A stretch of 64,000 nt of DNA from Gavia stellata (taxonomy: Eukaryota; Chordata; Aves; Gaviiformes; Gaviidae). The translations under genes were made by a program, and so were the position numbers. The notes beneath the pieces were generated by a model. The model had not been told where the DNA came from. It did not search any database and saw nothing but the letters and a program-made list of their open reading frames with translations. Position 1 is the first letter of the stretch. Every line of letters starts with the position of its first letter. Shown here in pieces: positions 10,442 through 20,700 of this stretch. The stretch covers positions 113,104,334 through 113,168,333 of the forward strand of contig NC_082595.1 of NCBI RefSeq assembly GCF_030936135.1. The letters run 5' to 3'.

Positions 10442-12021
10442 CCGCAATGCCCCGCCCCAGGTGACGCGCGCAGGGCGGAGCCCCCTGGCGGAGCCCTCCC
10501 CCGCCCCGCCCCGCCCTCCCGCGCCCGCCGCGCGGGCGATAGTCGCGACAGCGCTCGGGGGTCGCCCCTGTAACCGGGCCGCAGCGCCGGGAGCCCCGCG
10601 GGGCGCGCAGGGAGCCGCCGGCGAAGCTCGGAGAGCGCGGGCAGCGCGTAGCCGGGCAGGTGGCGCGGGGCAGGCGCGCCGCAGCCCCCGGGGATGAGGC
10701 CGGGCGAGGTGGAGCCCCGCGGAACCGGGGGGCCGGGGGGCACGGGCAGGGTGCTGCACACGGGGGACCCGGTGACGCGGGCGGGCGGAGAGGCGGAGGC
10801 GCTGGGTGCCTGCGTCACCCCGGGCTCGGGGGGTCCCAGCGCCCGGGGAAAGGCTGGAGCAGGGACGAGGCCCGCCCGGACGGGGAGCAGGGCCGGGAAG
10901 GCCGCGGCAGCCTGGACGGACGCGGGGCCCTGGGCCCGATGGGACGCACCAGGCCTGCCCTGGGATCGGGCGGGGAGCAGCCCTCGCGAGCCGCGCTCGG
11001 GGGCCCCGTGATCGGCACGGTGACGGCAGAGCGGCCCATGGGCGGCAGGAAGCCATCGTCGCCCCGTGCCACATGCGCCGGCCCCGCACCGGAGCAGCCG
11101 AGGCCGGCAGCGGTGCCGGGGCCTGCGAGGCCCGCGGGGGAGCATCACCTCCGTGGCGGGTGCCTGGGGGACGGGGACAGCCGCGTGCCAGCCGGCCCAC
11201 GGCCTGCGCGGGTCAGTGTAGCGTATGGACGGGGACGGAGGGGCGGAAGCCGCAGGCGCAGCCCCCGGCCAGGCGCGGGGATGGCGGCCGGGAGTGGAGC
11301 TCGCCGCGGCACTGACTGAGGCGTTACCAAAAATTGTAACCAAGAAAACTCTCCAAAGGAAATGAGAGTTGAGAAAGGCGACAGTGGTTTATGGCAGCAC
11401 CGGGTGCACGGGGGGATTTCTCCTCCCGACACGCGCACCGGGTTAAAATCATGGCAGGTATTTACCACAGTTAACAAAGTTACGCCTCCTGGTCCTACCC
11501 CTGAATTTACTGCTGGTTAATACCGTTCTTACTTCATCTTAAGGCTACAGTTCTCGTTCAATTCACCAGGCATGCCTGGAGAGCAGGGGGCTTGGTCGGG
11601 CTGGGGGTGTTTTCTAGCTGGCAGGGGTGGTTTTCCCATGATAATGAGATGACAATGAGGCAGGTCAACTCTAGGGCACTAGTTTGGCGCTCCTTCTATT
11701 TTTCTAAAATTCCTCCGTGCGTTAATCGTTATTGCTAGTTAGCGGAGAGTTAGTGCAGACAGTTTTTATCCGTAATACCTGTAAATACCAGGTGCACTTG
11801 TTACGAAGCAGCTTCTTTCCATTCTCTCCATCTTTTTCACTCGTTTTTGACCCCGTCTTTCCAGGAGTTCTGTGACAGAGGGGCAGCCACGGCACAGCAC
11901 CGCGGGACCGCTCCCCGGGCAGCACGGGGGTCGGCGGGACAGCGGCACCGCCCGGGGCCGGGCAGCGGCTGGAGAGGGCCGGGCCCTGAGCCCCCGGGCC
12001 GGGAAGGGGCGGGGCCTGTCG
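10442..12021. other. Spacer between the inverted-repeat arms
   Basis: The first 0.9 kb is GC-rich with no gene I can support. It includes GC boxes and many CpGs, so it could carry an unannotated promoter. From about 11320 the composition changes abruptly to AT-rich (see the separate LTR-like entry). From about 11876 it returns to GC-rich sequence leading into the right arm. Confidence 0.5.
11320..11875 (-). mobile_element. Possible fossil LTR-like retroelement piece
   Basis: An AT-rich island of about 550 bp with abrupt edges inside GC-rich sequence. The stretch around 11385-11500 (including GCAGCACCGGGTGCACGGGG and GACACGCGCACCGGG) resembles the LTRs of avian endogenous retroviruses as I remember them, probably on the minus strand. 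No internal viral genes are seen and the ends are not certain. It is an old, non-coding fossil if the family call is right; otherwise it is simply unassigned AT-rich sequence. Confidence 0.35.
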
Positions 12022-12112
12022 GCGGGGGCGTGGCCATGCAGAGCGCGGGCGCTGCCGGCGGAGGCGCTGCGAGCCGGCAGGGGCGGGGCGGGGGCGGGTC
12101 GGGGGCGTGTCC

Positions 12113-12145
12113 ATGCAGATCAGACGCCGCGCGGGATGACGGGAG
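12113..12145 (+). promoter_or_regulatory. Distal sequence element of U1 copy B
   Basis: Octamer variant ATGCAGAT at 12113-12120 (-206 to -199 from the RNA start) is followed by a ZNF143/Staf-like site in inverse orientation at 12129-12145. A block with GTTCGGTGTCCGTGTTGTGT at roughly -55 to -36 is shared by all three copies. It sits where the proximal element should be, but I cannot match it confidently to a PSE consensus. Confidence 0.7.
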
Positions 12146-12318
12146 CCCAGCGCGCCACGACGGTGCCGGCCACGGGTGTGCGCGGGGGCTGCGTGGGACT
12201 GCGCGGCGGCAGATGGTGGGGCGCGTGAGGCGGAGTGGTGGCGTTTGGCGCGTGGGTTTGTGTTCGGTGTCCGTGTTGTGTATGTGTGTGCGGGTGCGTG
12301 GTGCGGTGCATGTGAGTC

Positions 12319-12382
12319 ATACTTACCTGGCAGGGGAGACAGCATGATCATGCAGGTGGTTTTCCCAGGGCGAGGCTCATCA
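12319..12382 (+). ncRNA. RNU1: U1 snRNA copy B, 5' part before the gap
   Basis: U1 positions 1-64 with an intact 5' end, directly downstream of a proper U1 control region, then cut by the N gap. It carries G24 and C35 as in copy C. The last base before the gap differs from the other copies, which is typical of a poor contig end. Confidence 0.9.
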
Positions 12383-12582
12383 NNNNNNNNNNNNNNNNNN
12401 NNNNNNNNNNNNNNNNNNNNNNNNNNNNNNNNNNNNNNNNNNNNNNNNNNNNNNNNNNNNNNNNNNNNNNNNNNNNNNNNNNNNNNNNNNNNNNNNNNNN
12501 NNNNNNNNNNNNNNNNNNNNNNNNNNNNNNNNNNNNNNNNNNNNNNNNNNNNNNNNNNNNNNNNNNNNNNNNNNNNNNNNNN
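12383..12582. other. Assembly gap of exactly 200 N
   Basis: 200 N between two partial U1 sequences. A round number usually marks a gap of unknown size. Both sides contain U1 positions 16-63 (48 nt identical), so the gap hides either more U1 repeat units or a failed join of overlapping contig ends. Confidence 0.98.
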
Positions 12583-12732
12583 TGGGAGACAGCATGATCA
12601 TGCAGGTGGTTTTCCCAGGGCGAGGCTCATCCCCTGCACTCCGGGTGTGCTGACCCCTGCGATTTCCCCAAATGCGGGAAACTCGACTGCATAATTTGTG
12701 GTAGTGGGGGACTGCGTTCGCGCTCTCCCCTG
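12583..12732 (+). ncRNA. RNU1: U1 snRNA copy B (or a second copy), 3' part after the gap
   Basis: U1 positions 15-164, ending in CTCTCCCCTG. It includes the altered loops I and II, the intact Sm site and the 3' stem. It is either the remainder of the copy begun at 12319 or the end of a separate tandem copy whose start is lost in the gap. A 3' box follows at the usual distance. Confidence 0.9.
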
Positions 12733-12745
12733 GTTTGGCGGTGCC

Positions 12746-12754
12746 AAAGACAGA
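12746..12754 (+). terminator. U1 3' box (copy B)
   Basis: AAAGACAGA preceded by GTTT, starting 14 nt after the RNA 3' end; same as in copies A and C. Confidence 0.8.
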
Positions 12755-12912
12755 GCTGATTGGTGGTTGTTTGGGGCGGGACCCATAGGTGGGGCGGCGG
12801 GCGGGTGGGGAAGGGGCGGTTTCGCGTCCGCGGGTCCGGTCGGCCGCGGCCCCGCCGGCGGGCGGAGCGGGAAGGGGGCGGGCAGCGGAGGCCGGGCCGG
12901 GCGATGCGCGGA

Positions 12913-13501
12913 CGTCCTGGTTTTGGCTGGGAGAGAGTTGACTTTCTTCAGAGCAGCTCGTGTGGGGCTGCGTTTTGGGTTTGTGCTGGAAACAGTGCTG
13001 ATGCACGGGGATGTTTTGGTTACTGCCGAGCAGGGCTCACACAGAGCCTTTTCTGCTCCTCACACCGCCCCACCAGTGAGCGGGCTGGGGGTGCACAAGG
13101 CGTTGGGAGGGGACACAGCCGGGACAGCTGACCCCGACTGACCAAAGGGACATTCCAGACCATTATGACGTCATGCTCAGCATACAAAGCCGGGGGAGGA
13201 AGAAGGAAGGGGGGGACATTCGGAGTGATGGCGTTTGTCTTCCCAAGTAACCGTTACGCGTGATGGAGCCCTGCTTTCCTGGGGATGGCTGAGCACCTGC
13301 CTGCCGACGGGAAGTGGTGAAGGAATTCCTCGTTTTGCTTTGCTTGCGAGCGCGGCTTTTGCTTCACCTATTGACCTGTCTCTATCTCAGCCCATGAGCT
13401 TTCTCACTTCTACTCTTCCGGTTCTCGCCCCCATCCCACCGGGGGGCAGTGAGCGAGCGGCTGTGTGGGGCTTAGTTGCCGGCGGGGACTAAACGACGAC
13501 A
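12913..13501 (+). mobile_element. Solo LTR of an avian endogenous retrovirus (fossil)
   Basis: About 590 bp beginning TCCTGGTTTTGGCTGGGAG, with TGACGTCATGCTCAGCATA in the middle and CTTAGTTGCCGGCGGGG near the end. This is the well-known ERVL-like LTR family of birds, recognised from memory. It is flanked by a 5-bp direct repeat GCGGA (12908-12912 and 13502-13506). The left arm of the inverted repeat has the uninterrupted site (GATGCGCGGAGGAGC in reverse complement), so the insertion is younger than the inverted duplication. It looks like a whole solo LTR with no internal region. Confidence 0.9.
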
Positions 13502-13511
13502 GCGGAGGAGC

Positions 13512-13744
13512 CGGGGGTGTCCGTGGTGTTCCGAACCGCGATGGGAACTCGGCAGCGCCGGGCAAAGCAATGAACTTCCCCGCGGGGAACACCGTGTCCG
13601 GCTGCCGACGCGACGGCTCCGGCGTGGCTGCCTATGCCCGTCCCAGGACCCTTGAACGGGTCGGGAAGAGGCGACCGGACACCCCCACCACCACTCCCCG
13701 GCCCCGTTCCGCCCACCGAACCCCGGAGAAGTCCCCACAAAACA
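13512..13744. other. Unique spacer between U1 copies B and C
   Basis: No gene or repeat recognised. It does not match the 3' flanks of the other U1 copies, so the third copy carries only a short 3' flank. Confidence 0.5.
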
Positions 13745-13751
13745 CCTCAGC

Positions 13752-13760
13752 TCTGTCTTT
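13752..13760 (-). terminator. U1 3' box (copy C)
   Basis: Minus strand AAAGACAGA with upstream GTTT, starting 14 nt past the RNA 3' end, identical to copies A and B. Confidence 0.8.
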
Positions 13761-13773
13761 GGCACCGCCGAGC

Positions 13774-13937
13774 CAGGGGAGAGCGCGAACGCAGTCCCCC
13801 ACTACCACAAATTATGCAGTCGAGTTTCCCGCATTTGGGGAAATCGCAGGGGTCAGCACACCCGGAGTGCAGGGGATGAGCCTCGCCCTGGGAAAACCAC
13901 CTGCATGATCATGCTGTCTCCCCTGCCAGGTAAGTAT
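13774..13937 (-). ncRNA. RNU1: U1 spliceosomal snRNA, variant (copy C)
   Basis: 164 nt with the canonical 5' end and Sm site. It shares with copy B the G at position 24 and with copies A and B the loop I (C35) and loop II (CC at 65-66) changes. G24 with C35 makes the palindrome GCATGATCATGC, which would compete with the normal stem I. It is read away from TMEM214, whose promoter begins a few hundred bases upstream of its own control region, giving a divergent U1/TMEM214 arrangement. Confidence 0.93.
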
Positions 13938-14112
13938 GACGCACAACCGCGACCGCACCGCACCACGCACCCGCACACACATACACAACACGGACACCGA
14001 ACACAAACGCCCACGCGCCAAACACCACCACTCCGCCTCACGCGCCCCACCATCTGCCGCCGCGCAGTCCCACGCAGCCCCCGCGCACACCCGTGGCCGG
14101 CGCCGTCGTGGC

Positions 14113-14153
14113 GCGTTGGGCTCCCGTCATCCCGCGCGGCGTCTGATCTGCAT
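14113..14153 (-). promoter_or_regulatory. Distal sequence element of U1 copy C
   Basis: Octamer variant ATGCAGAT on the minus strand (14146-14153, about -210) next to the ZNF143/Staf-like site. A further ATCTGCAT occurs at about 14267-14274, giving this copy an extra octamer-like element. Confidence 0.65.
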
Positions 14154-14240
14154 GGACACGCCCCCGACCGCCCCGCCCCGCCCCTGCCGGCTCCCAGCGC
14201 CTCCGCCGGCAGCGCCGCGCTCTGCATGGCCACGCCCCCG

Positions 14241-14718
14241 CCCGCAGCGGACCGGCCCACACTGGTGCGATCTGCATGGCCCCGCCCCTCTCCGCAGGCC
14301 CCGCCCTTCCCTCCACCTCGGGCCACCCTCTCCCGGGCCGTGCCGCGTCCGGGGCCGCGGGGCCCGCGGGTCGGCCGTGCCTTGGCCCGGAGTAGCAGCT
14401 CAGAGAACACGACCAGCGCCCGGGCGGGGCGGGGCGGGCGGCCGAGCCCTCCCGGGGGCGGAGCCGTCTGCCCTGGGGGCGGGGCAACCCGGGGGCGGGG
14501 CAACCCGGGGGCGGAGCGCGCAGTCCCCGCCCCGCCCCGGCCGGGGCGGAACGGCGGCTGCCCGGTCACGTGGGGCGGCGCGGCGGGGCGGGGCGGAGAC
14601 GTGGCACCAGCCGCGCGGGGCCCCTGCGCGTGGCTGCAGCCAATCGGCGGCGGCGGCGGGCGCATGCGCCCCGCCCCGCTCGGCGCCGCCGCCTCCCGCT
14701 CCCCTGCGCTCGGCGGCG
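14241..14718 (+). promoter_or_regulatory. TMEM214: CpG-island promoter of TMEM214
   Basis: CpG-rich sequence with many GC boxes. It contains an E-box GTCACGTG (14565-14572), a CCAAT box (14640-14644) and a perfect NRF1 palindrome GCGCATGCGC (14660-14669), all within about 155 bp of the start codon. No TATA box. This order (E-box, CCAAT, NRF1) is typical of a housekeeping promoter. Confidence 0.75.
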
Positions 14719-17700
14719 ATGGCGGCGGCGGGACCGGGTCCGGCCTCGGCCGGCGGCGGCCGCTGGGAGGTGGTGCGCAAGGGCCGGCGGCCCGCGGGCG
14801 GCCCCGGCAGCCGCCGCGCCCTGGGCGAGGCCAACGCCGGCCGCGCGCTGCCGGCGGCGGGTGAGTGCGGCGGGCACGCGCGTGGGGGGGGCCCGCGCGG
14901 GGTGTCATCGCCCCCCGCCGCCTCGCGTGGGGCGTGCGTGGGCCCCGCGGCTCCGGGGAGGGCCTGCTTGGGGCTGGCGGGCCTGGCGTGGGGCGGGTCG
15001 GTCAGCCCCACGCGCGGCGTGGGGCTGCGGGCCGGGCCGTGGCGGGTGCTGGGCCCCGCGGAGCCCCGGGGGCTCCCGCCGGCTGCGGGGCCCGGGGTGG
15101 GCCCGGCCCCTCTCCGCGTCGCCCGTCGGGCCCGGGGACCGTCCCTCTGCCCCACGCGTGGGTGCTGTGGGCGCTGCCCGCGGAGCCGCGGTCACCCTCT
15201 GCCCCTTCCCCGCTTCCAGGTCCCATCGCCACCTCCGACACCATCTTCGAGCTGGGCTTCGAGCGGGCGCTGAAGAAGCAGAACAAGGAGCAGGTCCCCC
15301 CCGCGTCGGCGCCCGAGCAGCCGCACCGGAAGCAGCACGCGGGGAAGAGCGCGAAGAAGCCGTCGGCAAACGACGCCGGCGTCAAGCCGGGGAAATGCCG
15401 CTCGCTGGAGGAAGCCCTGAGAGCCGTGAGTGCGCCGGGTGGGCTGCGCCTCGTGGGCCTGCGCCTGTCTGCGGGCCGCTCGTCCCCACCCCGCCCCCTT
15501 CCTGCAGGCCTGAGGGTGCCCAGGTCGCTCCGGCCCGCGCTAAGACAGCAGAGCTGAAGCTCTGGGTGCCGTTGTTCCCCGGCCCTCGCCGAGGCCGGCC
15601 AGCGTTCCGGCAGCCGGCCCTCTCTGTCACTTCGTTACTCCTGGGAGGAGGAGGCTGCTCCCGCGCCCCAGCCCCTCTGTGCCGGGAGACCCCCCGGGCT
15701 CGTTAACGCGTCCCCGCCTTCACGCCGGGACGAGCGCTCCTGCCTGCTGCCAGCTGCAGCCCAGGGCGCTCGCGTTCGCTGTGGGAGCGGAGCAGACGGT
15801 GCTCGGTGCTTTGGGGAGCGCCAGGCTGGCCTGGGAGATCTGTCTCGTGCTTGAAGTTGTACTTTTTCTGTAGGCAGGAGACAGAAGGGCAGGAGGTGGC
15901 TGCAAGGGAATTTCTGGTTTCTTCCTTCACCCACTCCCTGTCTGCTGTCTGGGAGGAATCCAGAGAAAGCGTCGCTGGTGAAACCTCCTCCCTGTCTCAC
16001 CGGCTGAGGCCCTGGGGAGCCGTTTCTGCAGCTAGCGCTCCCCGCATTTTTGATGAATCTGTAGAACTCGTTTGTCTGTCCCACCCGTTCTCGTGGCGTC
16101 TGAGCGCAGACGGGTTTTAAAAAGGAACCCCAAATTGACTCTCCGTTGAGGTAAGGTGTCCGCCGGGAAAAGCGGCTGCCTGGCAGGGCTCTCCCGCAGC
16201 GGTCGCCCGCTCAGCTCCTCGCTTTCACCCGAGCGTCGCCTCTTGCTCGTGCCCTGAGCACCCCTCATCTCCCCAGCCGCAGGGGTGGGGGTTTTCCTCC
16301 GCTCCGCTGGGCACAAGCGGTTCTTCACATCCAGCTTTTGCGCATAGAGAGAGCTCAGAGCAGAATTAATGTGTGTTATTTCTGTCTGTGTCAGGGGAGA
16401 TATTCCTCAGGGAGAGCGGCCTGGGGCTGAAGCGTGGTTGCCCCGTAACTGCTCTGCACGGCTCAGCCGTGACAAATGCCGTTGTGCGGCTGTTGCTCTG
16501 TCAGCTTCGCTGACAGCGTCGTTTAGTTTTTTGACATAGCGGCAGCTATTTTTTTTTTTCTTATTTCAAAACGGTTGCTGAAATCAACGTGCAGCAAAAG
16601 GTGCCCAACTCAGGTTTAGTAACATGCTATGGCTGAAACCCACTGCGTACGCAAAGGTTAGACTCTGCAAAAACTTGGAACAGCTGGTAAAGTCTTGCTG
16701 CGTTTCCTAAACTCCCTGAAGTGCAGACGGGGTATCTGTCCCTGCGAGCTTGCAGATAATCTGGGTTTAAAAGCAGACGATAAGCGTGTTTTGTGACAGA
16801 GAGCACGGGAGGAGGAAGGTGAGGGGATGTGAGCTGCTGTCCCTACTCGTGGTTTGTCGGTTGCGGGTTGTTAATCGGGTGGGTCTTGATGATCTTGGCT
16901 ATTTTCTCCTTCGAGGACTCTGGGTGCAGAGTCGCGTGACACAAGCCAGCCGTGCTGGGCGTGACGCTGGGCTGATCCTCACCGAGCAGCAGCCTCGAGC
17001 TGTCTCCTGCCCGGAGTGAGCCTTTGACGATGCCGCTGTGCTCCTCGGCGGTTTGCACGGAGCCGGCTGATCCCAGGCGACGCTCACCGCGGGGCACGCG
17101 GAAGCGCAGAGCGGCAGAGCCGCGGCTGGCGTGCCGGTGCTGGCAGGAGGGTGAAGCGTGGAGCAAAGAAAACCTCGGCGCGCCCGGGGACGGCTCGGAG
17201 GAGGGAGGAGAGCTCGTTCCTGCGGCTGTGCCAGCGCAGCCCTTCTGACATCCCTGTTGGCTCTGGGGCTTTCTGCGGCCCCTTCGGCGCCGGGCACCTG
17301 CGGTTCTCCACATGGGTTTTGTTATTCCCCGGTAGCTCTTTGCTAATCTGAAGAAAATGTGTTTCCAGTACAAAACTAAATGCTGTTTCCAGGCCAGTGC
17401 TCCCATTTGCATTAGTAGGTGGTGGATTTGGGGGTCGCTGTGCCAGAAGGGCAGCGTTCTCAGGATGAAGGCGGGGGTGTTTCCCTCCGTGGCCAGCAGC
17501 CCCTTAGGAGCTGAAGTTAACTTTCCTCTTTCCGTGTTTTTTGACCGGTTCTGCGCATCCCGGGTTGAATTTGTCTGTCTGTCGTTTCCAGCTCGACTTG
17601 GCGGATCTGCAGAAGGAGCTGGATAAAAGCCAGAGCGTGTTCCCCGAGAACCCCTCCGTCTGGGTGAAGGACCTGGCCGGTTATCTCAACTACAAGCTGC

Positions 17701-20700
17701 AGGCGCCCAGGAGCGACCCCATGCTCAGCCAGCACCCCCACGGTCAGTGGTGTTTAACCTGCCCCGCTGCTGGGGGGTTCTCCACCCTGGAGCTTCGCTC
17801 TGGAGTGGCTTTGCGCTTCGCAGAGGTGCGCAGAGCCGTGGGGCACGTGGGGCCGGCGCTTCTCCGCGGCTGGGCCAGCTCAGCGTGGTCCTTAAAACCA
17901 CACGGAGCTGGGCGGTGGGGTGATGGGGCAGCCGGGCTCAGGGAGCGGCCGCGGGACGGTGCCCGGGAAGAAGCAACCTCTGACAGCTCCCCTCCCGTCC
18001 CCCCCAGCCAGTCTTACAGAATCACTTAGGTTGGAAAAGACCCGTAAGATCATCGAGTCCGACCATCTCGGTCCCAGCAGGAAGACTGGAAGGAGTTCAG
18101 TGCTGTATTCTTTGCCAGGTTTATTTTGTGCAGGTTTAAGAGCACAGGTTAAAGGACAGCTGGCTGAAGAGGTGGTTTTTAGAAATGTCGGAGCAGACAG
18201 GACCAAAACAGTCACAGATGTGAAAGGAAAAATCTCCCGGTTTCACCTGAGACAAATCGGGTCGAGCCTGTCCCCCAGTCCGGGCTTGTTCCCTGCGAAC
18301 TGAGACGTTTGGGCTTTGCTTTGCTTTTTCCCCACCCTCCAAACAGGTTTTTTTTTTCCTGTGCCAAAACTGTTTTAGGAAACCTAGTAATAGGAAAGGC
18401 ACAAGACTGTGTTCTTTAGTCAGCAAATAAAATGGGGACTATTTGCTTGATTCTGTGATATCACTACAATTAACTTCCCTCGACTACCGAGACAATGGAA
18501 TTGTGTATACAGCTGGGAAATGACAGACTGCCCCTAGTCACCCCTTCTCCATAGGACCCACGACCTCTGCCTCCTATTGTGGAGTTCAGGAATCTGCTCG
18601 CAGATATCCCCACTCATCTTGAAAAGGAATATTCCGTCTGGATTTCTCTCTTGTGCATGATCTGTTGGTCTACACTTGCTTTGAGCACTTGGTACTGGGG
18701 GTGGCAACGGGTAAAAGAGCAGAATATCTTCTCGAAGCCTGTGTATATCCCGTGGCATCAACGTTTAACAGAAAGCAATCCTTTATTGCTAAATTAGGTG
18801 CAGCTAATGTAGAATAATAGGAAGAAGTTGCTTGTTAACCGTGCGGTGTGTGAGGACGAGGTGCTCCTCTGCGACCGCCTCGCACTCGTGGGGCCGGCTT
18901 CTCCTTGCAGCTGCAGCTGAAAGTCTCGCAAACTGGCACTCACTAAACGCTTCCTACTCCTGTCTTGGCTCCAGACTATCCGTACTGCCTCATCAGCAAG
19001 GAGCTGAGGAACATCATCAGATCCCTGCTGGGAAGGTCATCCGGCGTGCTGGAGCTCTTCTTCGACCACTGTATTTATACCATGCTACAGGAGCTGGACA
19101 AAACCCCAGGTAAGATGCGGTTGGCGCAGGTCTGGGGCACCGACGCAGCCGTCGTGCTCCGTTAGTGCGGTGGTTCTTCTGCGAGGTGGTCTGGTGCTGA
19201 GGCTTTCTGACCACGGGGATGCCGCCGCTCCTCGTCACCCGTTCTAAGAGCTTTTCTGAATTCCTCTGCGGAGAAGGTGAGGTGGGAAGCTCCTTCTGCA
19301 CATCTTGTGTGCGGTGAGGGGCTGTTCCTGCCCTGGGCGGCTGATGGGTGTGATGTAAAATGCTGCTGAGGCCGTGGGGTTTCGGGCTGGAGGAGCCGGA
19401 GCAGGCGTAGCGGGGGCCGAGATACACGCCCAGCACGGTGTTGTCAGGGGGAGAATTCCAGACTGAAGGCTGCGTGGTGGAAAATGCCTTTCCGAGGGAT
19501 TTCACGCTGTGGCGTGTGTTGCTGCAGCTTTTAAAACGGGGCCTTTTGGCCTTAGGAAACTTGGTGCGGTGCTGCAGTAACAGCCTTTCCACGGGGTCCT
19601 GTCTGAGCCGCTGTGCGGGGAGCAGGCGGCTGTTTCTGCTGTCTGCAAGCCCACAAATGCCCGGCGGTGTTGCCTGCGTCTTTGGACAGCCAGAAGCAAC
19701 GTCCTTAACAACGGTGATGGCTTGTTTCTTTTAGCAGTGTCAGACACAAACCCTAAATGCCCGTTTCTGTACCACCGCCGCAATGCCATCAGCTGCCGGT
19801 AGCTTTAGCAGGAGCACCCGGGCACCGCCTGTCCCCGGCCCCTGGCTCTGCTGTCCCCTGCGCTGAATGGCCGGTGGCCCCGCGTGCGGTTTGTTTCCGT
19901 CACAAAACCCGCCCGACTGATCAAAACGACGGACGGGAATAGCGCGAAATAGTTGTTAGCAAATGGTCGAGGTGCTGCTTTGCTTTGGGAGTTGCGGTCG
20001 TGTGTAATTCGGGAGGATGCTCGGCTGTCGGCGGAGCTGCGACGGGGAGGACCGAGGGGCTCCGCCGGGCGCTGCGGCTGCGCTGGCCTCTGCCGCCGCG
20101 GCGGCCTTTGTGTCGGCCTGACTGTTGTGGGCTGGTGTGGCCGGTGCATCTGGCGTGAAAGGCGGGTGCGCCCCAGGGGAGGGTCGTGGGAGCAGTGGGA
20201 CTGTGCTGGAGAGCAGGACTGGCCCGGGGGGCAACCAGCCACGGCCACGCAGCCCGTCCCGGGGCCAGCAGAGCTGGAGGGGGTGGCTGGACGGCACCTG
20301 AGAACCACAGGGCACTGAACCCTCCTTCTCTTTTGAACGTGAACAAGGGGGAAGCGAGCCCTCGGAAGCTCCCAGACTTGGAGCCTCGATTGTGCCTGCC
20401 TGCCACTGCTTTGGAGGGCAGAGCTGGGCTGGGGGGGCTCTAGGAAGCTGCCGATGGGTTTCCGAGGGTCCCTGGGGTCCGTTCTGCTCCTGTGGGCTGG
20501 AGGCTTGTAGTGGGGGGTCCCGGGCAGAGGATGGGTGGGGGGCAGTCGAGGAGGGAGCAGCACCCACGCCGCTGTGGTGGGGCTCGTGCCCGGAGCTCGT
20601 TAGCCGGTGAGCAGGGCAGGTCTGCGCAGAGGGGATCATCACCCCACCACCACCACCTTCTGGGGGTGTCGCAGGGGGAGGGAGACACTTGAAGCGGCCC

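Larger units (their letters stand above)
12022..13511 (+). repeat. Right arm of the inverted repeat (with LTR and assembly gap)
   Basis: This matches the left arm 9772-10441 in reverse complement. It carries the plus-strand U1 copy B, interrupted by 200 N. A solo LTR inserted in it is absent from the left arm. Homology ends at GCGGAGGAGC just past the LTR. Confidence 0.85.
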
